Below are positions 6,434 through 15,259 of a DNA stretch of 64,000 nucleotides, piece by piece. Made by a program: the position numbers and the translations under genes. The stretch is from Pyrinomonadaceae bacterium (GTDB taxonomy: Bacteria > Acidobacteriota > Blastocatellia > Pyrinomonadales > Pyrinomonadaceae). The stretch spans positions 1,302,001 through 1,366,000 of the forward strand of contig JANQRU010000004.1 of the NCBI GenBank assembly GCA_028284415.1, written 5' to 3'. Numbering within the stretch: the first letter of the stretch is position 1; the number at the start of each line of letters is the position of its first letter. The notes under the pieces were generated by a model. It ran no database searches. It saw nothing but the letters and a program-made list of their open reading frames with translations, and was not told the DNA's origin.

Positions 6434-8500
6434 TTACATAAATTCTGAAGCAATCACATCAATATCAAATGGCGTGACTCCTTTTTCGATTGAAAAAATC
6501 GTTTCGGCTTTGTCCATGTTTTTAACTTCATTGCCCCTGGCGTTGATATGTAGAGAAAATAATTCATGCAGACTTGTTTTTTCTAGTTCAATCATCGCTT
6601 TTGTCATTAGTGAGACACCTCGTAAATTTGCATCTACGTTGTTTTGCCACATCGGATTATTTTTTAGGGCAATGTCCGTCCAGATGATTTGTTTGCCAGC
6701 TAGATCAGCAATTAGTGGCAGACAAATTTTTGTGTTTGAAGCAACATCAATTTTGTTTTGGACGGTTTTTGGTTCAAATATCTCGCCCGAATTTGCGTGA
6801 GTTCGGGTCATCCAACCTGCAAAGCATTCGGGCAGATCGCAATAAGGTTGATTTGTGTAACTGTTCAAAGACATCACGATATAACGAACTCCCATTTCGA
6901 TTGCTTTTTCGATATCTACATCAATATATTCTGCCGCACCTTCGGGAGCATCTACGATATCGCCGCTGTGATGTCCATCGTAGTTTTTGAGATTGTAGTA
7001 AGAAACGATGTCTTTATATTGATAATTTTCGTCATATAAAGCGGCAGATAGATCAATATCCGTGCGGTAGTTTCCGTTTTTCCACCATAAAAAGAAACGT
7101 ATAACTTTCGCATCGGGCAAAGGCAGACGGCTTCCACGGACGATTGTTCGCAAGGTTTTGCTTGCCGAGCGTTGCGAAAATGGAACGAGATAATTTTTCA
7201 GATCCTTATCAAGATAGCATCTACCAAGCGGTTCGAGTTTAGAGAATCTTTTGATAAGGGTATCTTTGCAGATCGAAATAACCTTCAGGCAAATTTTTTC
7301 TGACAGTTCAGGCAAATTATTTTCAACTGCCGCAATTTTTCCGACTTCACCTTTCGGGAAAAAGATTCGCATATCTTTTTCGTCGTTGCGATGCTTGAAA
7401 TGTTTCAAAACCTGCAGCAAAATGGGTGTTGAAACATCGCCTGCTAATCCTTTGAAGGTTTTAAGTGTTTCGTCTTGTTTTGATTTATCAAGCCGCAAAA
7501 GATTATCGAGGCGGCGTGTATATTCGCCGGCTCTTGTTTCAAGCATTTCGGTGATTTTATCAACATCCTTTTCTTCTAAAGCACTTTCGATCTTGCTGTT
7601 GAAGGTTGCAAAGGGTCTGTTATTTCGCAAAACGTCAAATGCCTTGAAAGCGTTCGGATATTTCTTGGAATATTCGCCCGGATGGAGTCTTTCGCCGAGT
7701 CGAATCCAGCGTTTTTTCCAACGCAGCATATCTTCGGTGATTTTTCCCGATCTTTCCAGAAGTCCAAGTAAAGTGCGTCTTTCATACCGCTTAAAATTTC
7801 TAAATCTTGTGTAAAGTGCGAGCGAAACGTCACCTTCGCTCATCGCTACTGCAAACCGCAAAACGTCGGTTGCCGTGTTGATGTGTTTGGCGAGAAATTC
7901 CTCGGATTCTTCTGTGTTAGTAATTAGTAAATTACCGATATAAGCGATATTTTCCTTAATCGGAATTTCTTCAGGCATCAAACGGAAAATATCATCACAG
8001 TAATTTTCGATAAACCATTTCAGATCTTCTTTATCAGTTGCAGAAATTGAGGTATTTGCCGAAGCAATTCGCGTAAAAATATTTTCAAAATCTTCGACTG
8101 ATCCGAGTTCGATTATTTTCAAATTCGGATTATCAAGTAAAGGGATTCGCTCTTCCTTTTCATAATTCGGCAAGCGATTCGTCAGATAATGAATGATCGC
8201 GTTGACATAAAGCCGCACTTCCGTCATATCCATAACTTGTTGCGGAAAGTTCGGATACATTGGCTTGTATTTGCTGTCATCACCGACCATTTCGTGCAAA
8301 TCTTTAACGGTCTGACGGTAAAATATAGTCAGTTGGTCGAGTGAAACGGTTTGCAATCTTTTGATTAAATCTTCAGAAAATGTGAAGCCGAGAGATTCGA
8401 TGTTTTTGAGAATCGAACCGACATAATTTAGAGGAAGTTCTTCCGTGCCTTTTTCAATGAAGACTTTGTTTTTGCAGCGTAAGTAAATCGTGTTATTCAT
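6434..8500 (-). CDS. Large protein with C-terminal TerD-like domain
   Basis: The 688-residue cytoplasmic protein ends in a TerD-like domain (about residues 480-660) with DIDLSAALYDENYQ, the HSGDIVDAPEGAAEYIDVD segment and a strand ending YIVMSLNSYT. TerD domains bind calcium through acidic clusters of this kind and occur in tellurite and stress-response systems. The first 480 residues are helical and carry no domain I can name; they contain many Leu/Arg-rich helices, including ERRTLLGLLERSGKITEDML. Such long TerD-fusion proteins are less known than the 190-residue TerD. No other ter gene is nearby, so a solitary stress-related or scaffold role is the best inference. The ATG at 8500 is the natural start. 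Confidence 0.75.
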   Translation of the reverse strand: MNNTIYLRCKNKVFIEKGTEELPLNYVGSILKNIESLGFTFSEDLIKRLQTVSLDQLTIFYRQTVKDLHEMVGDDSKYKPMYPNFPQQVMDMTEVRLYVNAIIHYLTNRLPNYEKEERIPLLDNPNLKIIELGSVEDFENIFTRIASANTSISATDKEDLKWFIENYCDDIFRLMPEEIPIKENIAYIGNLLITNTEESEEFLAKHINTATDVLRFAVAMSEGDVSLALYTRFRNFKRYERRTLLGLLERSGKITEDMLRWKKRWIRLGERLHPGEYSKKYPNAFKAFDVLRNNRPFATFNSKIESALEEKDVDKITEMLETRAGEYTRRLDNLLRLDKSKQDETLKTFKGLAGDVSTPILLQVLKHFKHRNDEKDMRIFFPKGEVGKIAAVENNLPELSEKICLKVISICKDTLIKRFSKLEPLGRCYLDKDLKNYLVPFSQRSASKTLRTIVRGSRLPLPDAKVIRFFLWWKNGNYRTDIDLSAALYDENYQYKDIVSYYNLKNYDGHHSGDIVDAPEGAAEYIDVDIEKAIEMGVRYIVMSLNSYTNQPYCDLPECFAGWMTRTHANSGEIFEPKTVQNKIDVASNTKICLPLIADLAGKQIIWTDIALKNNPMWQNNVDANLRGVSLMTKAMIELEKTSLHELFSLHINARGNEVKNMDKAETIFSIEKGVTPFDIDVIASEFM

Positions 8501-8671
8501 AATGAGATAAAAATAACGCTTGGAAATTGGCGACGCTATTACCAGATTCGAACTTTAGAAGAAAGCACCGCCATAGCCAAACGTATATTTTGTGGAAACT
8601 GAAGACTCTAGGTTGATTCGTTTCAAGCGAATAGAAGGAAGAACCTTCATAGCCACATTTGAATTATACGA

Positions 8672-10471
8672 TTATTTATTCTGATTCCAAACAGTTTTTG
8701 CTGCCATTTTTGCAAGTTTCCACGTTCTGCCCCAATCAATTCCTTCAGTTTCGCCGTCTTTGTTTTTGTTGCGTCCGAGGAGTTGGTCAACGAACATTTT
8801 ACGTAAGTCTTTTCCTTCGCGGCGGAGCATAAATTCTTTGGCGTATGGTTTTGCCGTTAAGAAGAAATTAAAATCAGGGTCCATAACGATGCCGATTCCT
8901 TCGAGTGTCATTAACGCACGCATAATATATGTGAAATTTGCGGGCAGACGGAATGGGTAATCGTACATAACATCCGCTAAATCGTAAGTTAGTTCCTTGA
9001 AATTCACGTCTTTTAATTTCAAATCTAGGTGGAATTCAAACATACGACGGACGACCGGGCGAACCTGTTCGGGATCTGAGCCGGGTTTGAGGAAGTCTAG
9101 GTCAATTAAATCTTGTGCGATTCCGTCTGGGTCTTTGGCGACGACGTGGAAAAATGCGTCGATCATTTTGGCTTGGAGTTTCGGCGTAATCCTGCCGACC
9201 ATTCCGAAATCGAAAAATGCTACGCGACCGTCGGGCATGACTAAAAGATTACCCGGATGCGGGTCGGCGTGGAAGAATCCGTCTTCCAATAATTGCTTTA
9301 GGTAAGTTCTGATGAGCAGACGATTGACCTTTTCGGGTGAAATTCCTCTGGCACGTAAACCTTCCAGATCAACGACCTTTGTGCCTTCGATGAATTCCAT
9401 CGTCAAGACTTTTGAGGTTGAAGCGTCCCAATAAATTGTCGGAACGTGTACATTGCCCCAATCTTTGAAATTTTCACGAAAACGGTCGGCGTTGCGACCT
9501 TCAGAAGCATAATCCATTTCTTCATGAATTGTTTCGTCAAATTCACGTAACATTCCCGCCCAATCGGCGTTCTCATTTAGCGATGGAAAACGCTCGGCGA
9601 ATTTGGCGATCTTTCGCATAATTTCGACATCGCCTTTGATTATGCCGTCGAGATTCGGGCGTTGGACTTTAACCGCAACCGTTTCGCCGGTTTTTAACTT
9701 TGCACGGTAAACTTGCCCCAAAGATGCCGCGGCAACTGGTTCTGCTTCAAATTCATCGTAAACTTCATTGATTTTTTTGCCGAGTTCTTTCTCAATTCGT
9801 GCAAATGCGACTTCATTTGGAAATGCGGGGACATCATCAACTAAAGTTCCTAATTCTTTAACAAAAGGAAGAGGTAAAAGGTCTGCACGAGTTCCCATCG
9901 CTTGCCCGATCTTGATGAAAGTCGGACCGAGTTTGATGATTTCGTCTTTGAGCCAAAGTGCTTGTTTTTCCTGACGTTTTTCTTTATTCGCTTCGCTTCC
10001 AACAAAGACTTTTTGCAGGATGAGGATAAAGAAATGGAAAAACATCAGCTTAACGCTGTAAAATTCTTCACCCAAAATCGCCAGCCAAGATAAATTCTTA
10101 GCTGTCTCCATTCGTGCTTCTTTAACTTTTAAATGTTGTCTGCGGTGAAGACCGTACTGATCGAGGTATAGATATAGCGAGAGCATCCCGATTACGCGGG
10201 AAACTTTAGCAAGGCGTAACCATCCGCGGATTCCTTGATAATTCTTTTCAACGCCTTCTTCGGAAACGGTTAAATCACGTTCTTTGGCAACAAGTTGTTC
10301 GTTGGTAACTTTTTTAATCGGCTTCGTCTGATTGGTTTTAACCAAAGCTCCATTGCCATTTGTATTCAACCCATTCGCCTTCGCAACCTTCTGCGTTGCC
10401 GAAATCTCACGAAGTTCCGCCAATGCCGCTTCCTTGTTTTTCAAAATCTTTCCCTGCTTGTTCTCGCTCAT
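8672..10471 (-). CDS. ABC1/UbiB-family atypical kinase
   Basis: The 599-residue protein shows the hallmarks of the UbiB/ADCK family: the KxGQ motif KIGQ at 187-190 followed by GTRADLLP, the Ala-rich loop AAASLGQVYRAKL replacing the Gly-rich loop, the VAVKVQRP lysine, MEFIEGTKV, the catalytic segment FHADPHPGNLLV and the metal-binding FFDFGMVGR. These proteins are ATP-dependent and support ubiquinone or other isoprenoid-quinone biosynthesis. The N-terminal 85 residues are a charged, low-complexity extension not typical of E. coli UbiB. Unlike many UbiB proteins there is no obvious C-terminal membrane helix pair. The RBS GAGGGAAC lies before the ATG. It is monocistronic. Confidence 0.9.
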   Translation of the reverse strand: MSENKQGKILKNKEAALAELREISATQKVAKANGLNTNGNGALVKTNQTKPIKKVTNEQLVAKERDLTVSEEGVEKNYQGIRGWLRLAKVSRVIGMLSLYLYLDQYGLHRRQHLKVKEARMETAKNLSWLAILGEEFYSVKLMFFHFFILILQKVFVGSEANKEKRQEKQALWLKDEIIKLGPTFIKIGQAMGTRADLLPLPFVKELGTLVDDVPAFPNEVAFARIEKELGKKINEVYDEFEAEPVAAASLGQVYRAKLKTGETVAVKVQRPNLDGIIKGDVEIMRKIAKFAERFPSLNENADWAGMLREFDETIHEEMDYASEGRNADRFRENFKDWGNVHVPTIYWDASTSKVLTMEFIEGTKVVDLEGLRARGISPEKVNRLLIRTYLKQLLEDGFFHADPHPGNLLVMPDGRVAFFDFGMVGRITPKLQAKMIDAFFHVVAKDPDGIAQDLIDLDFLKPGSDPEQVRPVVRRMFEFHLDLKLKDVNFKELTYDLADVMYDYPFRLPANFTYIMRALMTLEGIGIVMDPDFNFFLTAKPYAKEFMLRREGKDLRKMFVDQLLGRNKNKDGETEGIDWGRTWKLAKMAAKTVWNQNK

Positions 10472-10556
10472 ATATGTTCCCTCAGAAACATTCTATCATT
10501 TAGAGGTTAAAAGCCGATAATTGTTTGCACTATTTTTCACAAACAAAACCCATCAG

Positions 10557-10678
10557 TATAGCGAACGATAGTGAGCAGGATTAAGTTCTCAGAAGTTAGT
10601 TTCTAAGGAAAGTTGATTAAAAATTATTTGTAGATTCGACTTGTGTAATTATCACGTTGCTCACTATCGTTCGCTATA
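10557..10678. repeat. Long inverted repeat with perfect 21-bp arms
   Basis: The arms TATAGCGAACGATAGTGAGC plus A (10557-10577) and its exact complement (10658-10678) enclose an 80-bp AT-rich centre. The element lies between the start of the UbiB-type gene and the end of ribF, so it could serve as a terminator for ribF transcripts. The length, perfect terminal arms and lack of coding sequence resemble a miniature inverted-repeat element. Confidence 0.7.
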
Positions 10679-10696
10679 GTGATTAGGAGAAAACAC

Positions 10697-11650
10697 TCAC
10701 ACAATATCCAAAGAATTTTTCACGCCGAAATGTGAGAAATAATGTAGTGCGGTTTCGGTATCTTTTTGGATTTGGGTTTTGATTTCTTCGATCCCGGAGA
10801 ATTTCCTTTCACTGCGGATGCGGTGTAAGAAACGGACGCGGAGGACATCGCCGTAAAGATCACCTTTGAAATCAAAAATGTAAGTTTCGATAGATGGTTC
10901 GGCTTCGGTTTTGAAGGTTGGGCGAACGCCGACGTTTGTAATTGCTTTTCGCCATTTTCCTTCGATTAGGATGGCGGTTGCATAAACACCGTATTTTGGA
11001 ATTACGCGATTTTGCGGTTTGAGATTAGCGGTTGGGAAACCGATTGTGTGTCCGCGTCGGTCGCCGCGAATTATCGCACCTTCGATGCCGTAAGGTCGTC
11101 CGAGCATACGGCGGGCGAGATTTACTTTTCCGTCTTTTAATAATTGACGGATTCTCGATGAGGAAATTCGTCTTCCGCGCAAACGGACTTCGCCGACTTC
11201 ATCTGCGTGAAAGCCTAATTCTTCGCTCATTTTTTTTAGAAGCTCAATGTTTCCGCTACGGTTTTTGCCAAATGCAAAACCGTGTCCTAAATAAATTTCT
11301 TTAGCTTGTAATCGTTCGTGGAAAATTTCTTTGATAAACTCTCTTGCATCCTGATTAGCGAAATCTTTGTTAAAACGTATGACGATCGCTTGCTCAATTC
11401 CAAGGACTTTGAAATTTGCTAGACGTTGATCGAGCGTTTGAAGAAGTGGCGGAGCGTTTTCAGGATAAAGAACGGCACGCGGATGTGGATCAAAAGTTAT
11501 TGCTGTCGGAACTGCCTCGACAGCTTTTGCCCGCTCGACAACCGTTTTCATAATTTCTTGATGACCAAGATGTAACCCGTCAAAAACGCCGAGCGTCAAA
11601 ACCGTCGGTCTCCGTATGTTTGCATTTTCCGTTCCGTGAAAAATTTTCAT
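10697..11650 (-). CDS. ribF: Bifunctional riboflavin kinase / FAD synthetase
   Basis: The 317-residue protein matches RibF in length and domain order. The N-terminal nucleotidyltransferase domain has HLGH at 27-30 within GVFDGLHLGH and the ISSSRIRQLL motif near residue 165. The C-terminal flavokinase domain has GDRRGHTIGFPTANLKP with the PTAN motif. RibF phosphorylates riboflavin to FMN and adenylates FMN to FAD in the cytoplasm. It is the last gene of an apparent operon with the acetyltransferase (35 bp upstream) and the metallohydrolase. The palindrome at 10557-10678 follows it. No anomaly is seen. Confidence 0.95.
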   Translation of the reverse strand: MKIFHGTENANIRRPTVLTLGVFDGLHLGHQEIMKTVVERAKAVEAVPTAITFDPHPRAVLYPENAPPLLQTLDQRLANFKVLGIEQAIVIRFNKDFANQDAREFIKEIFHERLQAKEIYLGHGFAFGKNRSGNIELLKKMSEELGFHADEVGEVRLRGRRISSSRIRQLLKDGKVNLARRMLGRPYGIEGAIIRGDRRGHTIGFPTANLKPQNRVIPKYGVYATAILIEGKWRKAITNVGVRPTFKTEAEPSIETYIFDFKGDLYGDVLRVRFLHRIRSERKFSGIEEIKTQIQKDTETALHYFSHFGVKNSLDIV

Positions 11651-11685
11651 AGACTGTTTTTTATCGCAGATACGCAGCGGAGATT

Positions 11686-12471
11686 TTATTTTAATTTTTC
11701 CCTCGCATCTTTCAGAATTTCTGCGTAATTTTCTGAGAATGAATCAGACAATTTCTTTTCCAAGACACATTGAGTATCCCACAAAACCCTTTCTTCCGAT
11801 TTATCCTCAATTTCTAAAATTTCTTTATCGGAAAATCTTGAAAGAAATTCAAACAAAACAATCGCTTCGGTTTCAGTTAACTTTATATTTATCTCTTTTC
11901 CTTCAGATTCTTTGGTTTTGGCGGTTAAATCTCTTTCCCAATCCTCTTTCAGCATCGCATAAACGTATTCGTCACGCCATTCGTTGAAACCTTCATCCCA
12001 AAAGCTTTTTACAAAATGAGCTTCGCGGCGGAAATTTAGGTTTTCCATTAATTTTCGGCTTCCGTGATTTTCCGTGTCTAGAATACCGAAGATGCGATGC
12101 GTTTCGGTTTCGGTGAAAAGATATTCAAAAACTCCCTTAAATGCCTCGATGGCAAAGCCTTTTCCACGATAATTTAGATTTAACGTAACGCCAATCTCGA
12201 CATTTCGAGGTTCGTCCTTTGCCGGACACAAAGCCAAATCGCCGACAAGTTTGCCATTCTCTTTCCATTCCATCCCGATCTGCACCCATTCGCCCGGCGT
12301 ACCGAACTCTAAATCTTTTACCTTGTCAATAAACTCTTTGCTGTCCTCAATCGTGAAAGCATCGAAACTCTGAAACTTACAAATCTCAGCATTTGAGCGA
12401 TAGGAATGAAAATCTTCCAAATCGCTCTCTTTCATATTTCGCAGGATTAATCTTTCAGTTTCTAAAATCAT
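11686..12471 (-). CDS. RimJ-type GNAT acetyltransferase with extra C-terminal domain
   Basis: Residues 1-170 form an Acetyltransf_3 domain: LETERLILRNMKESD at the start, ALCPAKDEPRNVEIGVTLNLNYRGKGFAIEA carrying the acetyl-CoA loop, and the closing NLNFRREAHFVKSFWDEG. Such enzymes acetylate N-terminal amines, antibiotics or small molecules; the substrate is not evident. Residues about 185-261 are an additional acidic helical module (LTETEAIVLFEFLSRFSD and on) not part of the GNAT fold; it resembles small stand-alone proteins of unknown function. The gene starts 9 bp after the metallohydrolase and is followed by ribF. The fusion is unusual and the frame is continuous. Confidence 0.8.
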   Translation of the reverse strand: MILETERLILRNMKESDLEDFHSYRSNAEICKFQSFDAFTIEDSKEFIDKVKDLEFGTPGEWVQIGMEWKENGKLVGDLALCPAKDEPRNVEIGVTLNLNYRGKGFAIEAFKGVFEYLFTETETHRIFGILDTENHGSRKLMENLNFRREAHFVKSFWDEGFNEWRDEYVYAMLKEDWERDLTAKTKESEGKEINIKLTETEAIVLFEFLSRFSDKEILEIEDKSEERVLWDTQCVLEKKLSDSFSENYAEILKDAREKLK

Positions 12472-12480
12472 TTTACAAAT

Positions 12481-13248
12481 CTATTCATCCGATAAAACCA
12501 AACCATCATAAGCGAATTCGACATTTTCAGGAAGTAGATGTTTGTCGCGTTCATGCATTATGTCGTGGTTTAGGTGCGTTAAATATGCACGCCTTGGTTT
12601 TAATTCTTCAATGTAAGCAAGCGCTTCTTCTAAACAAAGATGAGTCGAATGTGGTTTGATGCGAACGCAATCTAAGACGAGAGTGTCTAGGTCTCGCAAG
12701 CCGTCTAGCGAATCTTCGGGAATGGTTTTTAAGTCGGTTGCGTAAGCAAAATCATTAAAGCGATATGCGATGACGGGAAGTTTTCCGTGGATTACTTCCA
12801 GAGGCGTAATTTCCAAATCTTTGCCGATTGAAAATGGAGAATTTTTAACAACTGTGTGCGGAATTAGTTGCGGCAAGCCGCCACCAAAGTGAGTTGGTTT
12901 AAAGATGTATTGAAAGATACGTTTCAAATCCATCCAAGCTATTTCGTTTGCATAAACTCCCATTGCTCCATAACGAAAGTTCAAAGGACGAATATCGTCC
13001 AAACCGAAAACATGGTCAACGTGGCAATGAGTTATCAAAACCGCATCGAGTTTTTTGATCCCCGCCCGAAGTGCTTGCTGGCGAAAATCTATTGAGGTAT
13101 CAACAAGAATTTTTTTATCGGCATGCTCAACCAAAACAGAAACTCGCAGGCGTTTGTCTTTTGAATCATCGGAAAGGCAGGTTTCGCAATCGCATCCGAT
13201 AGAAGGGACTCCTGTTGATGTTCCCGTTCCTAAAAATGTAAGTTTCAT
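12481..13248 (-). CDS. PhnP-type MBL-fold metallohydrolase
   Basis: The 255-residue protein has the MBL signature H74-C-H76-V-D78-H79 and the N-terminal FLGTGTSTGVPSIGC, followed by C19-x-C21-x2-C24, the extra zinc site of the PhnP group. Later histidines in EVIHGKL, DCVRIKPHSTHL and LTHLNHDIMHE complete the metal site. PhnP is a cyclic phosphodiesterase of the phosphonate pathway, but many bacteria without that pathway carry this subfamily, and no phn genes are near. It is the first gene of the operon with the acetyltransferase and ribF. The role may be hydrolysis of a cyclic nucleotide or phosphodiester; the substrate is unknown. Confidence 0.8.
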   Translation of the reverse strand: MKLTFLGTGTSTGVPSIGCDCETCLSDDSKDKRLRVSVLVEHADKKILVDTSIDFRQQALRAGIKKLDAVLITHCHVDHVFGLDDIRPLNFRYGAMGVYANEIAWMDLKRIFQYIFKPTHFGGGLPQLIPHTVVKNSPFSIGKDLEITPLEVIHGKLPVIAYRFNDFAYATDLKTIPEDSLDGLRDLDTLVLDCVRIKPHSTHLCLEEALAYIEELKPRRAYLTHLNHDIMHERDKHLLPENVEFAYDGLVLSDE

Positions 13249-13269
13249 AAGAGTTGACAGAGTTAACTG

Positions 13270-13328
13270 GGTTGACTGAGTTTGGGAAGTTTAACCAACT
13301 TCATCAAAATCATTAAGCTCAATCAACC
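13270..13328. repeat. Inverted repeat of the GGTTGACTGAG family, copy 1
   Basis: GGTTGACTGAGTTT (13270-13283) pairs imperfectly with AAGCTCAATCAACC (13315-13328). The same words occur in the hairpin at 34752-34784. It lies between the DUF1844 gene and the metallohydrolase start, so it may act as a terminator. Just upstream, GTTGAC/GTTAAC words repeat at 13254-13276. Confidence 0.45.
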
Positions 13329-13342
13329 TCCAGCCAACTGTA

Positions 13343-13924
13343 TTATCCGCCAAGAATATCTTTGGACGAGAATTTTTGTGCGGCTTGAGCTTTTAATTTT
13401 TCTTCGGTTGCACGAGTTAATGCGACGTACTGCATTTGTAGGTCACCAAGAATACTGTCGAGAAGATTTTGCTCTTGCGAATTCAAATTTCCTTTGGTTT
13501 TTTCGCGGAGCATCCCGAGGACATCAATCCAGTATTTGCCCGTATCGAGATCAACCGTTTTTTGTCCCGTTACAGGATGGGGCATCGCACCGAGAGATGC
13601 AGCGGCATTTGTGACGAGAGTTGAGAGAAAATTGACGAAGCTTGCAGGGTTTTCGTCATTCATTATGTCTTCTTCTTCAACCTCACTGGTCTCAGTTTCG
13701 GCAACAGGACTCGTTGCGGGTTCGGTTTTGACTTCTGATGGAGGTGTTTCCGTATCAGTTGAAATTAGATCTGAGGTTATGGGAGTTTCCACAGGTTTTT
13801 TTTCTTCAGTCTCTTCCTTTTCAATCACGACACCATCTCGCAAAGAGCCATCAAGATTAAATTTACGTTTGTCTTCTACTTTTAATACAACTTCTTCTTC
13901 GTTTAATTCTTCTTTTCCAATCAT
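13343..13924 (-). CDS. DUF1844 domain protein
   Basis: The 193-residue protein has an acidic, low-complexity first part (residues 1-85, rich in Glu, Thr, Pro and Val). After it comes a DUF1844 domain: FVNFLSTLVTNAAASLGAMP, then TGKYWIDVLGMLREKTKGNL and LLDSILGDLQMQYVALT. DUF1844 proteins are short, widespread and of unknown function, often in Acidobacteria, Deltaproteobacteria and Planctomycetes. The domain is likely cytoplasmic and helical. An internal ATG at MNDENPAS would give the bare domain, but the continuous frame and start at 13924 favour the long form. It is divergent from the DinB gene. Confidence 0.8.
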   Translation of the reverse strand: MIGKEELNEEEVVLKVEDKRKFNLDGSLRDGVVIEKEETEEKKPVETPITSDLISTDTETPPSEVKTEPATSPVAETETSEVEEEDIMNDENPASFVNFLSTLVTNAAASLGAMPHPVTGQKTVDLDTGKYWIDVLGMLREKTKGNLNSQEQNLLDSILGDLQMQYVALTRATEEKLKAQAAQKFSSKDILGG

Positions 13925-14012
13925 CGCTTTTTTAACATTCCTATTGAAAATCTTTGTCTTGATATTAGCATTTTGGCAAAAGAAAGTTCAAAATTGCTCA
14001 AAGGATAAAAAT

Positions 14013-14495
14013 ATGAAGGAAACCGCAGAAAAACTAAGAAAAGTTTTGGAAGAGATTACACCGATTTTACGGGAAATATCAGATGAAGAAGCGTCAAAAA
14101 AGCCAACCCCTGAAAAGTGGTCAAAAAAAGAAATTTTAGGGCACTTGATAGATTCCGCTTGTAACAATCAACAAAAATTCATCCGAACGATGGCACATAA
14201 GCATTTGGACTTTGTCGGTTATCAACAGAATCATTGGGTTGAGTCACAAAAATACATCAAAGCCGATTGGAGAAATCTGGTCAGTTTTTGGGAAACTTAT
14301 AACCTGCATATCTCACACATAATCGAAAATGTCGAAGAAGGTTTTTTATCAAATACGATAACTATTGAAGAAGCAGGACCCTTTACATTGGAATTTATAA
14401 TGAAAGACTACACAGAACATTTAAAGCACCATTTAAAGCAAATTTTGCCCGATGCTGATTTGGATTCTAACTTTAAAAATATCTATAACGCATGA
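14013..14495 (+). CDS. DinB-family four-helix protein
   Basis: The 160-residue protein matches the DinB_2 family: KPTPEKWSKKEILGHLIDSACNN at the N-terminus, WRNLVSFWETYNLHISHII in the middle and MKDYTEHLKHHLKQIL at the end. The three conserved histidines expected for a divalent metal site are those in GHLID and EHLKHH. Family members include thiol-dependent transferases and DNA-damage-induced proteins of unknown role. The ATG at 14013 follows an AAAGGA site. Although the frame is open further upstream, that part overlaps the divergent DUF1844 gene in antisense and is not counted. Its stop lies 158 bp before the next start. Confidence 0.8.
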   Translation: MKETAEKLRKVLEEITPILREISDEEASKKPTPEKWSKKEILGHLIDSACNNQQKFIRTMAHKHLDFVGYQQNHWVESQKYIKADWRNLVSFWETYNLHISHIIENVEEGFLSNTITIEEAGPFTLEFIMKDYTEHLKHHLKQILPDADLDSNFKNIYNA

Positions 14496-14653
14496 TAACC
14501 GATAGGAACTTCAGAAAAACTTCAGAAAAACTTCAAGAAAAACTAAATACTCTCTTATCTAAATTGAATACTATTTTGTCTGCAAATGCGGGAATTCCTG
14601 TGTTTGCAAAAAATATACATACAAATTCATACATAATTTATAGGAGAGATAAA

Positions 14654-15157
14654 ATGGCAAAAATAGATACATTAAATACACCAAACATTGCTTTTGATAA
14701 GTTTATTAACGTAAGCAATTCGGTTGGAAGAAATGGTGCAAATGCGTTGGGCGATGTATTAGTCGTTCAGGCGTTGCTCAAATATGCAGTAGAGGAAAGA
14801 CGGGGTTTTTCACACATTCGATTTCCTATTCCAACAGGCAAAATTGATAATTTTACGATTCAAGCTATCAAGCAATATCAAAGACAAAAAAGAAGATATT
14901 TTCCGAAGTTTCCAGTTGATGGTCGAATAGACCCCGCACGAGGTAACGCAATTAAATGGACGATCGGATTATTAAATGGAGATGCCTATGAAACGTGGTT
15001 ACTTACAGGACAAAATAGAGATAATTATATTCTCGAAATTGCCGATTACTGCCCGCAGATTAAAAGCGTACTGCCTGTAATACCCGTCGGCACACTTGGT
15101 TTGACGCTTGAACCTAGCAAGCGTGCATTCGGTTCGCTCAATTTAGGGCTCGAATAA
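14654..15157 (+). CDS. Small peptidoglycan-binding-like protein
   Basis: The 167-residue protein has no signal peptide. Residues 20-120 follow a PG_binding_1-like pattern: VGRNGANALGDVLVVQALLKYA, then IDNFTIQAIKQYQRQ and FPVDGRIDPARGNA, that is a repeat of helix, turn and D-G-R/D-P loop. Such domains bind peptidoglycan or act as targeting modules, although a cytosolic start is odd for that. The TAGGAG site and ATG at 14654 are strong, whereas the frame upstream to 14492 has no good start. A hairpin terminator follows at 15182. The cargo or partner is unknown. Confidence 0.65.
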   Translation: MAKIDTLNTPNIAFDKFINVSNSVGRNGANALGDVLVVQALLKYAVEERRGFSHIRFPIPTGKIDNFTIQAIKQYQRQKRRYFPKFPVDGRIDPARGNAIKWTIGLLNGDAYETWLLTGQNRDNYILEIADYCPQIKSVLPVIPVGTLGLTLEPSKRAFGSLNLGLE

Positions 15158-15181
15158 AATCTTTATAACCTAAATAATTTT

Positions 15182-15225
15182 AGTCTGATTTGCTTTTTAC
15201 AAAGAAGCAGGTCAGACTTTTTTTA
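15182..15225 (+). terminator. Rho-independent terminator
   Basis: AGTCTGA (15182-15188) pairs with TCAGACT (15212-15218), the inner TTGCTT/AAGCA extends the stem, and eight T residues follow. It closes the gene at 14654. Confidence 0.8.
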
Positions 15226-15259
15226 TTATCAAAAAATAGGAATTATTATTTAGGAAAAT

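Noticed and set aside
7251..7814. 187-codon plus-strand frame inside the TerD-domain gene
   Set aside because: It lies wholly in antisense to a long gene, with Ser/Arg/Leu-rich composition typical of shadow frames.
10697..11650. FMN riboswitch before ribF
   Set aside because: The 35 bp upstream of the ribF start are too short and the gene follows an upstream operon gene.
13494..14495. Long open frame upstream of the DinB gene
   Set aside because: The upstream half is antisense to DUF1844 and has no ribosome binding site. ATG 14013 has one and fits the family start.
14492..14653. Extended start of the peptidoglycan-binding-like gene
   Set aside because: The upstream codons overlap the end of the DinB gene and lack a ribosome binding site; ATG 14654 follows TAGGAG.
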